The translations under genes and the position numbers were made by a program. The notes below the pieces were generated by a model that worked only from the letters and a program-made list of their open reading frames with translations, did no database searches and was not told the DNA's origin. Source: Sporosarcina beigongshangi (lineage in GTDB: Bacteria; Actinomycetota; Actinomycetes; Actinomycetales; Micrococcaceae). Taken from it: a stretch of 64,000 nucleotides of DNA. The number at the start of each line of letters is the position of its first letter. Within the stretch, counting starts at the first letter, position 1. Location: the NCBI RefSeq assembly GCF_016820535.1, contig NZ_JADHDY010000012.1, forward strand, positions 1 to 64,000. Reading direction: 5' to 3'. Shown here one piece after another: positions 16,407-23,221 of the stretch.

Positions 16407-16442
16407 TTGACATGCAACCACATAGTGAGGTAACCTCGCTAT
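16407..16442 (+). promoter_or_regulatory. Promoter with overlapping 21-bp palindromic operator
   Basis: A -35 box TTGACA (16407-16412) and a -10-like TAACCT (16431-16436) are spaced by 18 bp. The -10 box lies inside a near-perfect palindrome at 16422-16442 (ATAGTGAGGT-A-ACCTCGCTAT, 9 of 10 pairs). A regulator bound there would block RNA polymerase; the divergent MarR product is the obvious candidate. Confidence 0.75.
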
Positions 16443-16490
16443 TAGTTGGTGCGAGTCCCGCACCCCGCACACCATTTGGAGGTGGCGCAT

Positions 16491-18365
16491 ATGAGGGAGA
16501 CAACCCGAACGCACAAAACCGGCCGTGACGAATCCGGCCCCGCAAACGTCAACAGCCGCGGAGAATTCAACTCCCGCGGCCCGGGCCGCATCAATCCGGC
16601 CGACAAGAAACAAATCAAGCTGCATCCCGTGAACCCGAAGCGCATCGCCGCACTGTTCGCACCGCACAAGGCGACCATCGTCGTCGTCGTCCTTCTCATC
16701 AGTGCCTCAAGCCTCATCGGCCTGGCACAGCCGTTCCTGGTCCGCGGCATCATCGACGAAGCCCTGCCCAACAGGGACCTCGGGCTGCTGGGCCTGCTCG
16801 CCGGCGCCATGATCGCCGTGGCCGCCGCCACCGCCGTCATCGGCGTGGTCCAGACCTGGATGACCACGGCCATGGGCCAGAAAATCATGCACACGCTGCG
16901 CACCCGGCTGTTCACCCACTTGCAAAAACAGTCGCTCGCATTCTTCACCCGGACCCGCAGCGGCGAGGTCCAGTCCCGCCTGAACAACGACATCTCCGGC
17001 ATGCAGTCGGTCATCACGTCCACGGCCACCGGTGTCGCCTCGAACGTGACCACTGCCGTGGCAACTGCCGCCGCAATGATCGTGCTCTCGCCACAACTGT
17101 CGCTGCTGTCCCTGATCGTGATCCCGCCGGCCGTTTGGTTCTCCCGCCGCGTGGCCCTGCTCCGCCGCGACATCACCTCCACGATGCAGGCCGAGCTCGC
17201 CACCATGAACACCTATGTGGAGGAGGGGCTGAGCATCTCCGGCGTGCGCCTGGCGAAAACCCTCGGCACCACCGGCCGCGACGCCGCCCGCTACACCGCC
17301 AGCTCCGAGCGCCTGATCGGCCTGGAAGTGCGCTCCCAGCTGGCTGGACGCTGGCGGATGGCCACCATGAGCATCATCTTCTCCGCCATCCCCGCGCTGA
17401 TCTACTTTGCCGGAGGCCTGCCGGGAACGAATCTGAGCATCGGCACGATCGTGGCCTTCACGGCCTTGCAGTCCACCATTTTCCGCCCCATCATGGGCCT
17501 GCTGAACCTTGGCGTGCAGTGGGTGACCGCCATGGCCCTGTTCTCCCGCATCTTCGAATACCTGGACATGGTCCCGGACATCACCGCCCCGCAGAACCCG
17601 GTTCCGCTTGACCCCTCCACGGTCCGCGGCGAGGTCCGCTTTGAAAATGTCCATTTCGCGTACGACGGCGGACCTGACGTTTTGCGCGGAATCGACCTTG
17701 CGCTTCGGGCCGGCACCACGACCGCCGTGGTTGGCCCCACCGGTTCCGGCAAGTCCACGCTGGGGGCGCTGCTGCCCCGGCTGCACGACGTCACCTCCGG
17801 CCGTGTAACGATCGACGGCGTGGACGTGCGGGACATGGCCCCGGAGGTGCTCGCCCGGATTGTGGGCGTGGTGTCGCAGGAGAGCTACCTGGCCCACGCC
17901 TCCATCCGTGAAAACCTGCTGCTGGCCGCCCCCGACGCGGACGATGCCACCCTCTGGAAGGCCCTGGCTTCTGCACAAATCGCAGACCTTGTGGCCGGAT
18001 TGCCGGAGGGCCTGGACACCCTGGTCGGCGCCCGGGGGCACCGCTTCTCAGGTGGCGAGCAGCAGCGGTTGGCGATCGCCCGGACCATCCTGCGCAACCC
18101 GCGCGTTCTGGTTCTCGACGAGGCCACCTCGGCACTGGACAACACCACGGAGGCTGCCGTCCAGTTGGCCCTTGACCACCTGGCCGTGGGACGCACCACG
18201 CTGACCATCGCACACCGGCTCACCACGGTGGAGGACGCGGACCAGCTTGCCGTATTGTCGGCGGGCGAACTCGTGGAGGTGGGGACGCCGTCGAGCCTGA
18301 AGGAAGCCGGGGGAGCGTACGCAGCACTCATCGCCGCGGGCGAAGAACTGCAGCTCACCACATGA
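16491..18365 (+). CDS. ABC exporter, fused permease and ATPase (MdlB/MsbA-like)
   Basis: ATG 16491 has TTGGAGGTGG upstream, which decides the start, giving 624 residues. A hydrophilic N-terminus of about 50 residues precedes six membrane segments (about 60-310), and the nucleotide-binding domain follows. That domain has Walker A GPTGSGKST near 420, Q-loop VVSQESY, signature FSGGEQQR near 520, Walker B VLVLDEATSALD and switch AHRLTTVEDAD. It is a half-transporter that must work as a homodimer, since no partner gene lies next to it. A divergent MarR regulator suggests export of a toxic compound or drug. Confidence 0.92.
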   Translation: MRETTRTHKTGRDESGPANVNSRGEFNSRGPGRINPADKKQIKLHPVNPKRIAALFAPHKATIVVVVLLISASSLIGLAQPFLVRGIIDEALPNRDLGLLGLLAGAMIAVAAATAVIGVVQTWMTTAMGQKIMHTLRTRLFTHLQKQSLAFFTRTRSGEVQSRLNNDISGMQSVITSTATGVASNVTTAVATAAAMIVLSPQLSLLSLIVIPPAVWFSRRVALLRRDITSTMQAELATMNTYVEEGLSISGVRLAKTLGTTGRDAARYTASSERLIGLEVRSQLAGRWRMATMSIIFSAIPALIYFAGGLPGTNLSIGTIVAFTALQSTIFRPIMGLLNLGVQWVTAMALFSRIFEYLDMVPDITAPQNPVPLDPSTVRGEVRFENVHFAYDGGPDVLRGIDLALRAGTTTAVVGPTGSGKSTLGALLPRLHDVTSGRVTIDGVDVRDMAPEVLARIVGVVSQESYLAHASIRENLLLAAPDADDATLWKALASAQIADLVAGLPEGLDTLVGARGHRFSGGEQQRLAIARTILRNPRVLVLDEATSALDNTTEAAVQLALDHLAVGRTTLTIAHRLTTVEDADQLAVLSAGELVEVGTPSSLKEAGGAYAALIAAGEELQLTT

Positions 18366-18396
18366 TCCTAGGGCCAGAGGCCTCGTGACCGACAGG

Positions 18397-19779
18397 CTAC
18401 TCCGGGACGGCCCCCGCCCGCCGCGAAACGAGCAGCGTCCCCAACCCTAGTGCGGCGGCCACGCCAAAGGCCATGGCGTAGCCGGATTCACCCAGCCCCA
18501 GCAGCGCGGCAAACACGGCACCCACCACCGCCAGCATCGTGGCTGTCAGCAGCGTTTCGCTCAACTGCAGGGCAGAGGCGTTGGTGCCCTGCTCGCTTGG
18601 CTTTGATTCCGCCAGGACCAGCACGGACTGCGTGGGGTAGGCCATGCCAATGCCAAACCCGGCCGACGCCCAGCCCACCCACGCGATCCACACGGGCCAG
18701 CCCGGCAGCAGCACAAGCGCCGCCACCAGCATGCCGAACAGCATGAAAGCAGCGCCCCGGCGCAGCGAGGCCGCCGGGGCGAGCGTCCCGCGCCCCGCCA
18801 GCCAGGCGCCCACCGCCCACGTCACGCCGCCCACCGTCAGCGACAGCCCGGCCAGCCATGCAGGCAGCCCCCGCTGGTCGATCATGAACAACGGCAGGTA
18901 CACATCGGCAATAGTGAAAGCCGTGCCCATGAGCCCGCGCATCAGGATCAGTGCCGGCAGGCCCCGCGAGACCCGCCAGGTGCCCCGTGGCAGCAGGATG
19001 TTGATGGCCACCGCAAGAAGCGCAACGGCGGCAGCCAGCTGGGCGGGCCACCACGGCTGTGTGCGGGCGCCGGCATCACTGAGCAGCAGCACCGAAGCGG
19101 AGGCCACCACCGCCCACACCGGCTTCCACCACAGGCGGGCCGACCAGCGTGAGCCGGGCTCCGCCGTCGTGCGGGGACCGGCATCCTCCCCGGCCTCATT
19201 CATGCCGCTTCCACGGCTGCCGCGCAGAAGCAGCGCCACGGCGGCAACGGCCAGCACGGGGATGGTGCCAAAGACCCAGCGCCAGCCGAAGTGGTCGGTG
19301 ACCAGTCCGCTGAGCGCCGGGCCAACGATGGAGGGCAGGAGCCAGGCCGCGGCCAGGGCGCCAAACATTTTGGGACGCAGGTGTACCGGGAACACCCGCG
19401 CGATGCCCACATAAAGGGCGACGCCGTCCAGCCCCTGGCCCAGGCCGGCCAGGGCGCGGGCAGCCACGAGCATCTCCATGGTGGGGGCAAGGGCGTTCAG
19501 GAACATGCCCAGCACGTAGACGCACACGCCTGTCAGGAGCGGCAGCTGCGGGCCAACCCGGTCAATCCAGGGAGCGGCGAGGGTCATGGAGATGACGGAG
19601 GCGGCCATCGTGATGCCGAAGGCCAGCCCGTAGAGCGGCAGGCCATTGAGTTCGGAGGCGGCCGCGGGCATGGCGGTGGTGACAGCGGCGGTGGCGTACG
19701 CAACCATGAACGCCAAGCCGAAGAAACCCAGGGTGGCGCCGCGGTACTGGGCGCCCCAGATGGTGGCGGGCGCGGTCAC
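18397..19779 (-). CDS. MFS transporter
   Basis: The 460-residue protein starts at GTG 19779. It has 12 or more hydrophobic segments, the first-half motif APWIDRVGPQLPLLTG near residues 68-83 (a degenerate motif A), and a central hydrophilic loop of about 25 residues (GSGMNEAGEDAGPRTTAEPG) after helix 6. The arrangement suggests a drug:H+ antiporter-like member. No substrate can be assigned. It is convergent with the ABC exporter, with 31 bp between the stops, and appears monocistronic. Confidence 0.86.
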   Translation of the reverse strand: MTAPATIWGAQYRGATLGFFGLAFMVAYATAAVTTAMPAAASELNGLPLYGLAFGITMAASVISMTLAAPWIDRVGPQLPLLTGVCVYVLGMFLNALAPTMEMLVAARALAGLGQGLDGVALYVGIARVFPVHLRPKMFGALAAAWLLPSIVGPALSGLVTDHFGWRWVFGTIPVLAVAAVALLLRGSRGSGMNEAGEDAGPRTTAEPGSRWSARLWWKPVWAVVASASVLLLSDAGARTQPWWPAQLAAAVALLAVAINILLPRGTWRVSRGLPALILMRGLMGTAFTIADVYLPLFMIDQRGLPAWLAGLSLTVGGVTWAVGAWLAGRGTLAPAASLRRGAAFMLFGMLVAALVLLPGWPVWIAWVGWASAGFGIGMAYPTQSVLVLAESKPSEQGTNASALQLSETLLTATMLAVVGAVFAALLGLGESGYAMAFGVAAALGLGTLLVSRRAGAVPE

Positions 19780-19892
19780 GCGGAGGCGCGTCGGGAGAAG
19801 ATCATAAGATTAGCCTAGTTAATGGTCAGGACATCGCCCGACCGCGGGCCGGAGCAGGCCGGGCGGGGCAGGGCGGCACACAAGGAGCAGGC

Positions 19893-20666
19893 GTGGAATT
19901 TTCGCAGCGGTACGTGGCATTGGGAGACTCGTTCACTGAAGGTCTCGGAGACACGGACCCGGCGCTGCCCAACCAGGTCCGGGGCTGGGCGGACCGTGCG
20001 GCCGAGCAACTGGCCGCGGCGCATCCGAAGGAGAGCTGGGGCTATGCAAACCTCGCCATCCGCGGCAAGAAGATGAACCAGATCCTGAATGAGCAGATCG
20101 ACGCGGCCGTGGCCCTGAACCCCACACTCGTCACCATCTACGCCGGCATCAACGACATCCTGCGCCCCAAGGTGGACATTGACGCCATGATCGCCAGGTA
20201 CTCCGACGGCCTGGGCAAGCTGGCCGCCACGGGCGCGCGCCTGCTCATCTTCACCGGCTACGACGCCAGCTCCTCCAAGGTCTTTTCCAGCATCCGCGGC
20301 CGTACGGCCGTGTACAACGAGCTGGTCCGCGAGGTTGCCGAGACCCACGGCGCCGAACTCATCGACTACTGGCGTTTCCGCGAGTACAACGACTGGCGCC
20401 TCTGGGGCATCGACCGCATGCACATGTCCACCCCCGGCCACATCAACATGGCCAACCGCGTACTGGAGCAGCTCGGCGAAACCGTGCGCATCCCGCTGCC
20501 GGAGCTGCCGCCCGTCCCGGTCCGCACCACTGCGGAAACACTCAGGGACAACGCCGCCTGGACCAAGGAATATGTGGGCCCCTGGATCAGCCGCCGCCTG
20601 CGCGGGGTCTCCTCCGGCGACAACCTCAGCGCACGGTACCCGGCCCTGCGCACGCCGCTTTCCTAA
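19893..20666 (+). CDS. SGNH/GDSL-type hydrolase
   Basis: GTG 19893 has AAGGAG seven bases upstream. The 257-residue protein carries the SGNH blocks. Block I is VALGDSFTEGLGD near 8-20 with the catalytic Ser, block II the Gly in ANLAIRGKKM, block III GINDIL near 84 with Asn, and block V WGIDRMHMSTPGH near 170-182 with Asp and His. No signal peptide is evident, so it probably acts in the cytoplasm on an ester such as a lipid or acyl-CoA thioester. It is followed by a copy of the ACGACGGCG hairpin. Confidence 0.9.
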   Translation: MEFSQRYVALGDSFTEGLGDTDPALPNQVRGWADRAAEQLAAAHPKESWGYANLAIRGKKMNQILNEQIDAAVALNPTLVTIYAGINDILRPKVDIDAMIARYSDGLGKLAATGARLLIFTGYDASSSKVFSSIRGRTAVYNELVREVAETHGAELIDYWRFREYNDWRLWGIDRMHMSTPGHINMANRVLEQLGETVRIPLPELPPVPVRTTAETLRDNAAWTKEYVGPWISRRLRGVSSGDNLSARYPALRTPLS

Positions 20667-20679
20667 GCTGCTTTCATGG

Positions 20680-20721
20680 ACGACGGCGCCCGGCGCACCC
20701 AGGCGGGGCGAGCGCCGTCGT
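20680..20721. repeat. Intergenic ACGACGGCG hairpin (copy 3)
   Basis: The inverted arms ACGACGGCGC (20680-20689) / GCGCCGTCGT (20712-20721) form a 10-bp stem around a 22-nt GC-rich loop, starting 13 bp after the SGNH hydrolase stop. The arms are shared with 2098, 5982 and 42836. Confidence 0.65.
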
Positions 20722-20776
20722 GCTTGGAATCCGGGGTGCCGGCACCGTGAAAGGGGAAGTTAGGTAGTTTTTACCG

Positions 20777-21028
20777 ATGACTGTGCACCAGCCGTTCCGT
20801 AGTGTCGGGAACACCGACACCAACGAAACTGGAAGGCAGTATCAGGCGATGAACTCATTTGGGGGCTCCGCATCGCAGGGGGCACAGGAATCACTGTCCG
20901 AGGCGGGGCGCCGCATGTGGCATGTCTTGGAGGATGACCTTTCCGTGTTGCTGGCAGGCAGCACCGGGGGACCTGCGGCAGCAGCCGACCGCGACATCAG
21001 GGGCATCTGGCCCGTCCTGGCGTCCTAG
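20777..21028 (+). CDS. Small hypothetical protein, uncertain
   Basis: An 83-codon frame with ATG 20777 and an internal ATG at 20849. The product is polar with a short helical stretch SEAGRRMWHVLEDDLSVLLAG and no recognisable family, signal peptide or membrane segment. An AGGGGAAG run lies about 18 bases before the first ATG, too far for an ideal ribosome site. I list it because it fills the gap in frame with normal codon use, but it could be chance. Confidence 0.3.
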   Translation: MTVHQPFRSVGNTDTNETGRQYQAMNSFGGSASQGAQESLSEAGRRMWHVLEDDLSVLLAGSTGGPAAAADRDIRGIWPVLAS

Positions 21029-21383
21029 CTCGGCCTGTCATCCAAGGCCCTGGCCGCCACGGCACGAAAGCGGATTCCGATCCGTTCGCACTGTTTCGGG
21101 GCCCATGTGGTATGCCAATTAGTCATAACCGGCCAAAGCAACTAGACTGGGTAGGCGCTAGGTGGCGCGGAGCGTGTGCAATTGCTCCGGTTTGCGGTGA
21201 TTATCCTCCCGCGGGCCGGTAGTTAGGGGCTCAAGTTGCGTGCATTCGGGTATTCGCCGGAGAGCACTTTTTCCTTTTCAATCATGAAAATGTTGTTGGA
21301 AGAATGCTGTCCCGGGGCGGACGCCGCCGAAGCGCACGGTTTGCACCAGTGAACCGTATCCACATATTTATCTAGGAGTGATC
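21029..21383 (+). other. Leader/promoter region of the ribosomal protein operon
   Basis: 355 bp without a supported gene. It is less GC-rich near 21260-21300, where TTTTCA (21275-21280) and TGAAAA (21285-21290) form an inverted repeat with a 4-nt centre, resembling half-sites of Zur operators (TGAAAATNATTTTCA type) but in the opposite order. A TAGACT -10-like box lies at 21143. The ribosome site AGGAG at 21374 precedes rpmB. I cannot fix the transcription start. Confidence 0.35.
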
Positions 21384-21620
21384 ATGGCAGCACACTGCCA
21401 GGTGACCGGAGCCGAGCCGGGCTTTGGGCATAGCATTTCGCACTCGCACCGCCGCAACAAGCGTCGGTTCGATCCGAACATTCAGAAGAAGCGCTACTGG
21501 GTTCCGTCCCTGCGCCGCAATGTGACCCTGCAGGTTTCTGCCAAGGGCATCAAGGTCATCGATGTGCGCGGTATTGACGCCGTTGTTGCACAGATTCTGG
21601 CACGTGGGGTGAAGCTCTAA
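21384..21620 (+). CDS. rpmB: 50S ribosomal protein L28, zinc-ligand-poor type
   Basis: The 78-residue protein carries the L28 pattern [27 protein letters not shown] and the C-terminal [16 protein letters not shown]. Only one cysteine (Cys5) is present, so the four-cysteine zinc site of C+ L28 forms cannot be built. It is the first of three coupled ribosomal protein genes; its stop TAATG overlaps the rpmG start. Similar zinc-free L28/L33/S14 sets in mycobacteria and streptomycetes are induced when zinc is scarce. In Micrococcaceae the set may instead be the only copy, which cannot be judged from this window. Confidence 0.95.
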   Translation: MAAHCQVTGAEPGFGHSISHSHRRNKRRFDPNIQKKRYWVPSLRRNVTLQVSAKGIKVIDVRGIDAVVAQILARGVKL

Positions 21621-21787
21621 TGGCAAAAGACAAGGACGTACGTCCGATCATCAAGCTGAAGAGCACCGCGGGTACCGGTTTCACGTACGTGACCCGCAAG
21701 AACCGTCGTAACACTCCGGACCGCCTGGTCCTGAAGAAGTACGATCCCAAGATCCGTCAGCACGTTGAATTCCGAGAGGAGCGCTAA
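21620..21787 (+). CDS. rpmG: 50S ribosomal protein L33, cysteine-free type
   Basis: 55 residues: the L33 core [18 protein letters not shown] and [18 protein letters not shown] with no cysteine at all, so it is a C- form that does not bind zinc. It starts within the rpmB stop (TAATG) and ends 4 bp before rpsN, showing one operon. L33 binds near the E-site of the large subunit. Confidence 0.95.
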   Translation: MAKDKDVRPIIKLKSTAGTGFTYVTRKNRRNTPDRLVLKKYDPKIRQHVEFREER

Positions 21788-21791
21788 GACT

Positions 21792-22097
21792 ATGGCCAAG
21801 AAGTCCATGATCGCGAAGAACGAGCAGCGCAAGGTCATCGTAGAGCGTTACGCCGAAAAGCGTCTCGCCCTCAAGAAGGCCCTCGTTAACCCCGCCTCCA
21901 CTCCGGAAGAGCGCGAAGCTGCCCGTCTGGGCCTGCAGAAGCTCCCCCGCAACGCATCGCCCGTGCGCGTCCGCAACCGCGACGCCATCGACGGCCGCCC
22001 GCGTGGAACGCTCCAGAAGTTCGGCATCTCCCGTGTACGCTTCCGCAAGATGGCGCACGCTGGCGAACTGCCCGGTATCAAGAAGTCCAGCTGGTAA
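21792..22097 (+). CDS. rpsN: 30S ribosomal protein S14, long zinc-independent type
   Basis: This is the 101-residue S14 form: [20 protein letters not shown] at the N-terminus, then [37 protein letters not shown] and [11 protein letters not shown]. The short zinc-binding S14 (about 61 residues, with CxxC pairs) is not what this is; the positions NASP and RNRD replace the cysteine pairs. It ends the three-gene operon and is followed by a strong terminator. Confidence 0.95.
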   Translation: MAKKSMIAKNEQRKVIVERYAEKRLALKKALVNPASTPEEREAARLGLQKLPRNASPVRVRNRDAIDGRPRGTLQKFGISRVRFRKMAHAGELPGIKKSSW

Positions 22098-22115
22098 TCA
22101 CTGATTTCCCGTTGT

Positions 22116-22150
22116 AAAAGGGCGGTCACCTTCGGGTGGCCGCCCTTTTT
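22116..22150 (+). terminator. Rho-independent terminator of rpmB-rpmG-rpsN
   Basis: A 15-bp stem, AAAAGGGCGGTCACC / GGTGGCCGCCCTTTT with one G-T pair, closes on a TTCG tetraloop and ends in TTTTT. It begins 18 bp after the rpsN stop. Confidence 0.95.
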
Positions 22151-22224
22151 GCTGCCCCGACGCCGATTTTCGGCGTTGAAACAGCATCACCTGCGATGCG
22201 GAGGCCTGGTGACTCGTTGATATG

Positions 22225-22267
22225 GCAGCACCTGCGATGAAATCAGTGATTTCATCGCAGGTGCTGC
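22225..22267. repeat. 43-bp perfect palindrome
   Basis: The arms GCAGCACCTGCGATGAAATC... (22225-22245) and its exact inverse (22247-22267) are 21 bp each around a single central G. A partial copy of the arm, GCATCACCTGCGATG, lies just upstream at about 22184-22198. There is no T-run, so it is not a standard terminator, and such an arm length is unlikely by chance. Confidence 0.85.
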
Positions 22268-22320
22268 TGTGTCGAACTTGCGACTCACGTTATCTGCTGT
22301 TTCAACTCCAGTTGTGCGCT

Positions 22321-22420
22321 GTAGAAGTTCCAGGTGGGGAGGGCCAGGCTCCGGAAGCGCCAGGTGGGGGAGGGCCAGGCTGTAGAAGTGCCCGGTGGGA
22401 CGTGCCCGGTTCCGGAAGCG
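22321..22420. repeat. Tandem repeat of a 30-31 bp unit, about 3.3 copies
   Basis: Units begin at 22321, 22351, 22382 and 22412 (partial). They alternate the heads GTAGAAG and CCGGAAG, followed by CCAGGTGGGGAGGGCCAGGCT or a diverged CCCGGTGGGACGTGCCCGGTT. The units abut with no unique spacers, so this is not CRISPR. The following 22421-22737 stretch has no supported gene; it leads to the HU promoter, where TTGACA (22738-22743) is visible. Confidence 0.7.
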
Positions 22421-22789
22421 CGCCGATTCGCATGCCGGCCGTCGGCCGTCTGGAAACCCGGATCCTCGCCCGCCACATTACGGGCCACCTCGCCCGCCAG
22501 CCGGATTGCCCATGGTGAAAAACCGCGACGCGCAAAGGCCGGATCGACGTCTGTGCCAGTGCTCCAGCCGGGCGTCCGGGCCCGCCAAACCGCTGGAAAT
22601 GGCTGGCCCGGACCCGGAAATCGCTCGGCTGAGAGCGAAAAAACCCGGCAACACGGGGGAATTGACCCTGAAAACGCCGAAAAACACGGAAATTTACCGG
22701 AAACCCGCGGAATTGCTGGTAAGTTCGCTAGCAGTGGTTGACACGCAACCGCGTGGAATTGGATTCACTTGACGTCCAGGAGGACAAAC

Positions 22790-23071
22790 ATGGCTAAGAA
22801 CCGTAGCGAACTGGTTGCTGAAGTTGCTGCAAAGGCTGAGACCAGCCAGACCGCAGTGAACAGCGTTTTGGATGCACTCTTCTCCGTTTTCGAGAGCTCC
22901 GTTGCAGCCGGCGAAAAGATCACTATCCCGGGCTGGCTCTCCGTTGAGCGCACCGACCGTGCAGCTCGCACCGGCCGCAACCCGCAGACCGGCGAGACCA
23001 TTCAGATCGCAGCAGGCCACAGCGTCAAGCTGTCCGCTGGCTCCAAGCTGAAGGCTGCTGTCAAGAAGTAA
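22790..23071 (+). CDS. hup: HU family DNA-binding protein
   Basis: ATG 22790 follows CCAGGAGGA at the right distance, so it is chosen over a GAC-adjacent earlier frame. The 93-residue protein is a plain HU: NRSELVAEVAAKAETSQTAV, the beta-arm region with GRNPQTGETIQIAA (the family RNPxTGE motif near residues 62-68), and a short C-terminus without the lysine/alanine-rich tail of mycobacterial HupB. It wraps and bends DNA as a dimer. It has its own promoter and terminator. Confidence 0.95.
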   Translation: MAKNRSELVAEVAAKAETSQTAVNSVLDALFSVFESSVAAGEKITIPGWLSVERTDRAARTGRNPQTGETIQIAAGHSVKLSAGSKLKAAVKK

Positions 23072-23089
23072 TTTCTTCACAAAAGCTGT

Positions 23090-23124
23090 GTGAAGGCGGT
23101 CCCCGCAAGGGTGGCCGCCTTCAC
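23090..23124 (+). terminator. Terminator of the HU gene
   Basis: GTGAAGGCGG and CCGCCTTCAC form a 10-bp stem (23090-23099 / 23115-23124) around a 15-nt loop and are followed by CTTTTAAG, 18 bp after the stop. Confidence 0.85.
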
Positions 23125-23221
23125 CTTTTAAGCGGCAAGGACACATGCGCAGCCCCACGCACCCTTTCCTGAGAGCTGCCTGATTCGTCCGATGTTCACC
23201 GGGTGCGGGAGAATAGGTGGT

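Noticed and set aside
16707-18041. Minus-strand frame of 444 codons opposite the ABC exporter
   Set aside because: No motifs; the plus strand carries all ABC signatures.
21275-21290. TTTTCA-N4-TGAAAA as a Zur box
   Set aside because: The half-sites are in the reverse order to known actinobacterial Zur operators and too short for confidence; kept only as a note in the leader entry.
22321-22420. Possible CRISPR array
   Set aside because: Units are directly adjacent without spacers and no cas genes are near.
22334-22772. Overlapping plus-strand frames in the gap before the HU gene
   Set aside because: They run through a tandem repeat, have no ribosome site or family, and stop at the HU promoter; I treat the stretch as non-coding.
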